Positions 60,017 to 64,000 of a DNA stretch of 64,000 nucleotides are shown here, piece by piece; positions within the stretch are counted from its first letter, which is position 1, and each line of letters begins with the position of its first letter. This stretch comes from Agrobacterium cavarae (GTDB taxonomy: Bacteria; Pseudomonadota; Alphaproteobacteria; Rhizobiales; Rhizobiaceae): assembly GCF_004310285.1 (NCBI RefSeq), contig NZ_SISF01000034.1, positions 139,890 to 203,889 on the forward strand, read 5' to 3'. A model generated the notes under the pieces. It was not told the DNA's origin, did no database searches, and worked only from the letters and a program-made list of their open reading frames with translations. The position numbers were made by a program, and so were the translations under genes.

Positions 60017-61387
60017 ATGGAAACCAAGGCGAATTACACCATTGTCGGTATTTTTACGCTCATCGTGGTCGCGGCGGCATTCGGCTTCGTTTACTGGATG
60101 GCCGAATTCGGACGCGGCGGGCCAGTGGCGCAGCTGACGATCCGTATTCCAGGATCGGCCAATGGTCTGTCTGTCGGTTCGCCGGTACGGTTCAACGGCA
60201 TACCCGTCGGTACGGTTCGTGGTCTTTCGATCGATCAGCAGGATCCTGCTTACTCGATTGCCTATACGGAAGTGCAGGCGGATGCGCCGGTCTTTCCGTC
60301 CACTCGCGCGGTTCTGGAAATCCAGGGCCTGACGGGCGCTGCCTATGTCGAGCTTTCGGGCGGGCGTAGCAATGAGGAACGCATTCTCCAGAAGTCCTTC
60401 GAAACCGGCGTGCCAGCAGAGCTGACGGCTGATCTGTCCAGTGTGACGAACCTGCTTGCCACCGCCGACAAGATTCTGAAGCGTGCGGATGGTGCGATCG
60501 GAGAACTGCAGGGCTTCGTGCAGGATGCGCGCGGACCGCTGACGGAAACCGTTCGCAATGCCGAGAAATTCTCTGCAGCGCTCGCCTCCAACTCCGATGG
60601 CATCGAAAACTTCCTCGAGAGCCTGAGCTCATTGTCGACAACCGTTCAGTCGGTTTCGGTTCGTCTCGATGGAACGCTGACGGCCGTTGAAGATCTGGTC
60701 AAGGCGGTGGATTCCCAGAAGATCGACTCGATTCTCACCAATGTTGACAAGGTGACGTCCGACGTGGCGGCCTCTTCCAGCGGCATTCAAGCGGTTATGG
60801 AGAACGTGCAACGCACCTCACGTAACTTCGAACAGGCAAGTTCGGACGCTCAAAACGTGTTGAAGCGCGCCGATGAGCTTCTGGCTTCGGTCGATACCGC
60901 GAAGGTGAGCAATACGGTTGAAGATGTGTCGGCTGCGACTGCCGACGCTCGCCAGGCGATTTCCACCTTCCGCCAGATCGCCGATGACGTTGGAACGCGC
61001 CGTCAGGATATCGATCAAGCAATTGCCGACTTCACCGATATGTCTCGCAAGCTGAACATGGCGTCGAGCCGCGTCGACGGCATTCTCGCGAAAGTGGACG
61101 GCATGCTGGGAACCGATGACGCGGATTCGCTTTTTGCCAAGGCACGTGAGACTCTCAACTCCTTCAAGGCGGTTGCTGACAATCTCAACGGACGTATTGG
61201 CCCGATTGCCGACAACCTCACTCGCTTCTCGAATTCGGGCCTGAGGGATCTTCAAGCGCTGATCAGCAGCACCCGTGATACGGTCAACAATCTCAACAAT
61301 ACGATCACCAATTTCGATCGCGATCCGCAGCGCCTGATCTTCGGTGGCGAAAATGTAAAACAATATGATGGCCGGACACGGCGTTGA
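60017..61387 (+). CDS. mlaD: MCE/MlaD family substrate-binding protein with a long helical C-terminus
   Basis: A 456-residue protein anchored by one N-terminal membrane segment (about 9-30) and carrying one MCE domain (about 38-120: RIPGSANGLSVGSPVRFNGIPVG and FPSTRAVLEIQGLTGAAYVEL, both shortened here). The remaining about 330 residues are a continuous heptad-rich helical region (SSVTNLLATADKILKRAD, VEDLVKAVDSQKIDSILTNV and so on). E. coli MlaD has 183 residues, so this is about 2.5 times as long. A helical barrel crossing the periplasm, as seen in PqiB and mycobacterial Mce, is plausible. Confidence 0.93.
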   Translation: METKANYTIVGIFTLIVVAAAFGFVYWMAEFGRGGPVAQLTIRIPGSANGLSVGSPVRFNGIPVGTVRGLSIDQQDPAYSIAYTEVQADAPVFPSTRAVLEIQGLTGAAYVELSGGRSNEERILQKSFETGVPAELTADLSSVTNLLATADKILKRADGAIGELQGFVQDARGPLTETVRNAEKFSAALASNSDGIENFLESLSSLSTTVQSVSVRLDGTLTAVEDLVKAVDSQKIDSILTNVDKVTSDVAASSSGIQAVMENVQRTSRNFEQASSDAQNVLKRADELLASVDTAKVSNTVEDVSAATADARQAISTFRQIADDVGTRRQDIDQAIADFTDMSRKLNMASSRVDGILAKVDGMLGTDDADSLFAKARETLNSFKAVADNLNGRIGPIADNLTRFSNSGLRDLQALISSTRDTVNNLNNTITNFDRDPQRLIFGGENVKQYDGRTRR

Positions 61388-61404
61388 TGGAGGTTCCTGG
61401 TTTC

Positions 61405-62025
61405 ATGATTTTGCAGATACCACGGCGGAAAATATCCGCGGTCTCCACGAAGTTTGCTGTGATGATGCCCTTGCTTGGTGCGATCCTGGCAGGCTGCGGC
61501 GGTGGCGCTAAGAACGATACGTTCGATCTTTCCGTCTCACCCGCGCCGGTGACGCAGGCGCGATCCCTCAAGGGACGCCAGCTTCTGGTGGCTGAGCCAA
61601 CCGCGCTGAAGGCGCTCGATAGCGAGAACATCGTGGTACGGCTTTCCAACTCGGAAGTGCAGTATCTTGCAAACTCGCAATGGAGCGATCGCCTGCCGCG
61701 CATGGTGCAGTCGAAGCTGGTCGAAGCCTTCCAGGATACGGGCCGCCTCGGCGGTGTTGGGCGTCCGGGGCAGGGTCTGGCGATCGACTATCAGGTCGTC
61801 ACCGATATTCGCGCCTTCGAGGTCGACACCAAGAACAATGTCGCCAACATCGAGATTTCGGTACAGTTGCTGAACGATCGCAACGGCACGGTGCGGGCGC
61901 AGGACGTGTTCCGTGCAAGCGCGCGAGTCAGCGGTACGGGCAACGCGAACTTTGTCAAAGCGCTCGACTCGGCGTTTGCCGCTGCCTCTCGCGAGATTGT
62001 GGCCTGGACGTTGAAGGCGCTCTGA
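61405..62025 (+). CDS. ABC-type transport auxiliary lipoprotein (PqiC/YmbA-like)
   Basis: The 206-residue lipoprotein has a signal peptide with lipobox LAGC near residue 33 and the auxiliary-lipoprotein pattern LLVAEPTALKALDSENIVVR, LPRMVQSKLVEAFQDTGR and a late ASREIVAWTLKAL. It likely connects the MCE complex to the outer membrane, in the place that MlaA and MlaC hold in E. coli. GGAGG precedes the ATG at 61405 by 11 bases; an ATG at 61387, overlapping the mlaD stop, is the alternative. It is the last gene of the operon and precedes a terminator. Confidence 0.87.
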   Translation: MILQIPRRKISAVSTKFAVMMPLLGAILAGCGGGAKNDTFDLSVSPAPVTQARSLKGRQLLVAEPTALKALDSENIVVRLSNSEVQYLANSQWSDRLPRMVQSKLVEAFQDTGRLGGVGRPGQGLAIDYQVVTDIRAFEVDTKNNVANIEISVQLLNDRNGTVRAQDVFRASARVSGTGNANFVKALDSAFAAASREIVAWTLKAL

Positions 62026-62047
62026 TCGCCATCCACGATGTAAAATT

Positions 62048-62085
62048 AAACGCCGCGACATCATTCGATGCGCGGCGTTTTTCTT
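62048..62085. terminator. Intrinsic terminator after the MCE operon
   Basis: AAACGCCGCG (62048-62057) pairs with CGCGGCGTTT (62071-62080), followed by TTCTTTGC. The A-rich left side also allows termination of the convergent gene. Confidence 0.85.
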
Positions 62086-62116
62086 TGCGATTACCTGTGG
62101 GTTTAATCTGGTAGCC

Positions 62117-62554
62117 TTACTCGGCTGCTGCTTCCTTCTGCCATTCCGGCAGCGGGAAGATCGCGTCATAGGCCCAATTGAAGACGAAGGCGTAGACGAC
62201 GTAGAAGAGCGCGAACGAGATATCCATGATTAGTGCGTGGATCAGGCCGATGCCGAGATACCATGCAATGAACGGCATCAGAACGATCAGAAGTCCAAGC
62301 TCGAACAGAACCGCGTGCGCCACACGGATCGCTGGTGTCTTGAGCGTGGTGCCGCGCAGGCGCTGCAGGGTGTGGTCGAAGCCGAGATTGTAAAGATAAT
62401 TCCACGCCGTCGCGACGGTGGCGCTGACGACGCCGACAATGCCGATGTCGCTCATCGGCATGGCGAAGACGACAGTGCCGAGTGGAATGACCAAAGCGAG
62501 GCCGATAATTTCAAAGCTGAGGGCGTGGCGGATACGATCGCCTATGCTGCGCAT
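62117..62554 (-). CDS. PACE family efflux transporter
   Basis: A 145-residue membrane protein of the proteobacterial antimicrobial compound efflux family, with four helices in two related pairs. The first pair has ALSFEIIGLALVIPLG (conserved Glu) and WNYLYNLGFDHTL; the second has HAVLFELGLLIVLMPF and VYAFVFNWAYDAIFPLPEW. Known members such as AceI export biocides (chlorhexidine) and polyamines. Whether this one does so is not known. It is a single gene, convergent with the MCE operon. Confidence 0.88.
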   Translation of the reverse strand: MRSIGDRIRHALSFEIIGLALVIPLGTVVFAMPMSDIGIVGVVSATVATAWNYLYNLGFDHTLQRLRGTTLKTPAIRVAHAVLFELGLLIVLMPFIAWYLGIGLIHALIMDISFALFYVVYAFVFNWAYDAIFPLPEWQKEAAAE

Positions 62555-62703
62555 GGGAAACTCCCGAGATAACCAAATCGGGCCGTCCCGAATGCTGTCG
62601 CCGCCATGGCCGAGGTCGTCCTCGCAAGGACGATATAAGCGGAAGCGGCTTTTGCTTCAAGTCTTCGGGTATCGCGAGGATGGATTGCCGAAAAACTGCG
62701 CAT

Positions 62704-62734
62704 AAAAAAAGCGCCTCGAAAGAGACGCTTTTTT
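62704..62734 (-). terminator. Intrinsic terminator after gltA
   Basis: On the minus strand AAAAAAGCG and CGCTTTTTT flank an inner CTC/GAG pair and GAAA loop, followed by a T run. Confidence 0.82.
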
Positions 62735-62756
62735 GTCTGGAGGTCCCGACTGCGGA

Positions 62757-64000
62757 TCAGCGCTTGGAAACCGGAACGTAGTCGCGCTTTGCAGCGCCGG
62801 TGTAGAGCTGGCGCGGACGACCGATACGCTGCTGCGGATCTTCGATCATCTCGTTCCATTGGGCGATCCAGCCGACGGTGCGGGCAAGAGCGAAGAGAAC
62901 GGTGAACATGGTCGTGGGGAAGCCGAGCGCCTTCAGCGTGATGCCGGAGTAGAAGTCGACATTCGGGTAGAGCTTCTTCTCGACAAAGTAAGGATCCGAA
63001 AGGGCGATCTTTTCCAGTTCGAGCGCAACCTGCATGATCGGATCGTCGGAGTTGCCGGTCGCTTCCAGCACTTCGTACATCGTCTTCTGCATGATCTTGG
63101 CGCGCGGATCGTAGTTCTTGTAGACGCGGTGACCAAAGCCCATCAGGCGGAACGGATCGTTCTTGTCCTTGGCGCGTGCGATGTATTCAGGAATACGATC
63201 GACGGTGCCGATCTCGTTCAGCATGTTCAGCGCTGCTTCGTTGGCGCCGCCATGAGCGGGGCCCCACAGGCAGGCGATGCCGGCTGCGATACATGCGAAC
63301 GGGTTTGCGCCCGAGGAACCGGCCAGACGAACGGTCGAGGTGGACGCGTTCTGCTCATGGTCAGCGTGAAGGATGAAGATGCGATCCATGGCGCGGGCCA
63401 GAACCGGGTCCACCTTGTACTCTTCGCACGGAACGGCAAAGCACATGTGCAGGAAGTTCGATGCGTAATCGAGATCGTTCTTCGGGTAAACGAAGGGCTG
63501 GCCGATATGGTACTTGTAGGCCATGGCTGCGATCGTCGGCATCTTGGCGATCATGCGCAGAGACGCGACCATGCGCTGGTGCGGATCGGTGATGTCGGTC
63601 GAGTCGTGGTAGAAGGCGGAGAGGGCGCCAACCGTACCGCACATGACAGCCATCGGGTGGGCGTCGCGGCGGTAGCCGGTGAAGAAGCGGCTCATCTGTT
63701 CATGCACCATGGTGTGACGCGTCACACGGGTGTCGAAGTCTTTCTTCTGCGCGGTCGTCGGCAGTTCGCCGTAAAGCAGCAGGTAGCAGGTCTCGAGGAA
63801 GTCGCCCTGTTCGGCAAGCTGCTCGATCGGGTAACCGCGGTGCAGCAGAACGCCTTCGTCACCATCGATATAGGTGATCTTGGATTCGCACGAAGCGGTC
63901 GAGGTGAAACCGGGGTCGTAGGTGAAGGAGCCGGTGTGTTTGTACAGGGTGCCGATATCGACGACGCGCGGGCCAATCGTACCTTCTCGTACAGGAAGAT
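62757..64000 (-). CDS. gltA: Citrate synthase, 5' end cut by the window edge
   Basis: GltA condenses acetyl-CoA and oxaloacetate at the entry of the TCA cycle. The visible 414 residues read in frame to the window edge; about 15 N-terminal residues are missing. Segments LPVREGTIGPRVVDIG, YDPGFTSTASCESKITYIDG, the catalytic His regions GPAHGGANEAALNML and MGFGHRVYKNYDPRA, and the last RDYVPVSKR are typical of the large, NADH-sensitive type. An internal Met at 63725 is not the start: reading continues upstream without a stop. With icd and the malic enzyme it belongs to central carbon metabolism. Confidence 0.96.
   Translation of the reverse strand, partial: LPVREGTIGPRVVDIGTLYKHTGSFTYDPGFTSTASCESKITYIDGDEGVLLHRGYPIEQLAEQGDFLETCYLLLYGELPTTAQKKDFDTRVTRHTMVHEQMSRFFTGYRRDAHPMAVMCGTVGALSAFYHDSTDITDPHQRMVASLRMIAKMPTIAAMAYKYHIGQPFVYPKNDLDYASNFLHMCFAVPCEEYKVDPVLARAMDRIFILHADHEQNASTSTVRLAGSSGANPFACIAAGIACLWGPAHGGANEAALNMLNEIGTVDRIPEYIARAKDKNDPFRLMGFGHRVYKNYDPRAKIMQKTMYEVLEATGNSDDPIMQVALELEKIALSDPYFVEKKLYPNVDFYSGITLKALGFPTTMFTVLFALARTVGWIAQWNEMIEDPQQRIGRPRQLYTGAAKRDYVPVSKR

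Overview
The window is a chromosomal core segment of a Rhizobiaceae bacterium, most like Agrobacterium. This rests on recognition and gene content, not on a search. The evidence is the alphaproteobacterial layout rpsM-rpsK-rpoA-rplQ (no rpsD inside), recA-alaS, a usg gene, DUF1883 and DUF2865 proteins, a PleC/DivJ-like histidine kinase, and rhizobial intergenic repeats. I see no phage, transposase, integrase, CRISPR array or rRNA. Almost all sequence is coding, GC-rich and uniform in character.

Layout. 1-2.9 kb: end of the ribosomal protein cluster with RNA polymerase alpha, each cistron separated by a hairpin. 3-7.6 kb: small secreted and membrane proteins plus the periplasmic methionine sulfoxide reductase MsrPQ. 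7.8-15.6 kb: ilvD, a GNAT and an SDR enzyme, a serine hydrolase, a Do-type periplasmic protease coupled to rarA. 15.6-24.9 kb: DUF1883, a chemoreceptor, an extensin-like lipoprotein, an ABC-2 exporter, a retropepsin-like protease, cobalamin genes cobS/cobT and dgkA. 24.9-33.9 kb: membrane histidine kinase, thermonuclease and uracil-DNA glycosylase pair, Lrp regulator, TPR-methyltransferase, usg, an amino acid ABC importer without its ATPase, and an MFS transporter. 34-43 kb: a large OmpA-family protein with a Pro/Ala/Glu-rich repeat region, pseudouridine catabolism (psuK-psuG), recA with an SOS box, alaS. 43-51.5 kb: tRNA-Leu(GAG), lipB, an MHYT-GGDEF-EAL protein, a GST, icd, an RNA methyltransferase overlapping murI, and a tiny self-contained gene. 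51.6-64 kb: DUF2865 protein, hybrid malic enzyme, LpxH-like phosphoesterase, dipeptide epimerase, a four-gene MCE lipid transport operon, a PACE efflux protein and citrate synthase (cut by the window edge).

Most units are housekeeping: translation and transcription, TCA cycle (icd, gltA, malic enzyme), DNA repair (recA, rarA, UDG), envelope maintenance (Do protease, MCE system, OmpA, murI, dgkA) and signalling. I did not find a convincing new multi-gene system. The observations most worth checking are a 34-codon gene with its own promoter, strong ribosome site and terminator (51.3-51.5 kb); two unassigned intrinsic terminators that imply small RNAs (19.5 and 42.9 kb); the expanded repeat region of the OmpA protein; the MCE operon with a very long MlaD and no MlaC; and a hairpin that covers the ribosome site of usg.
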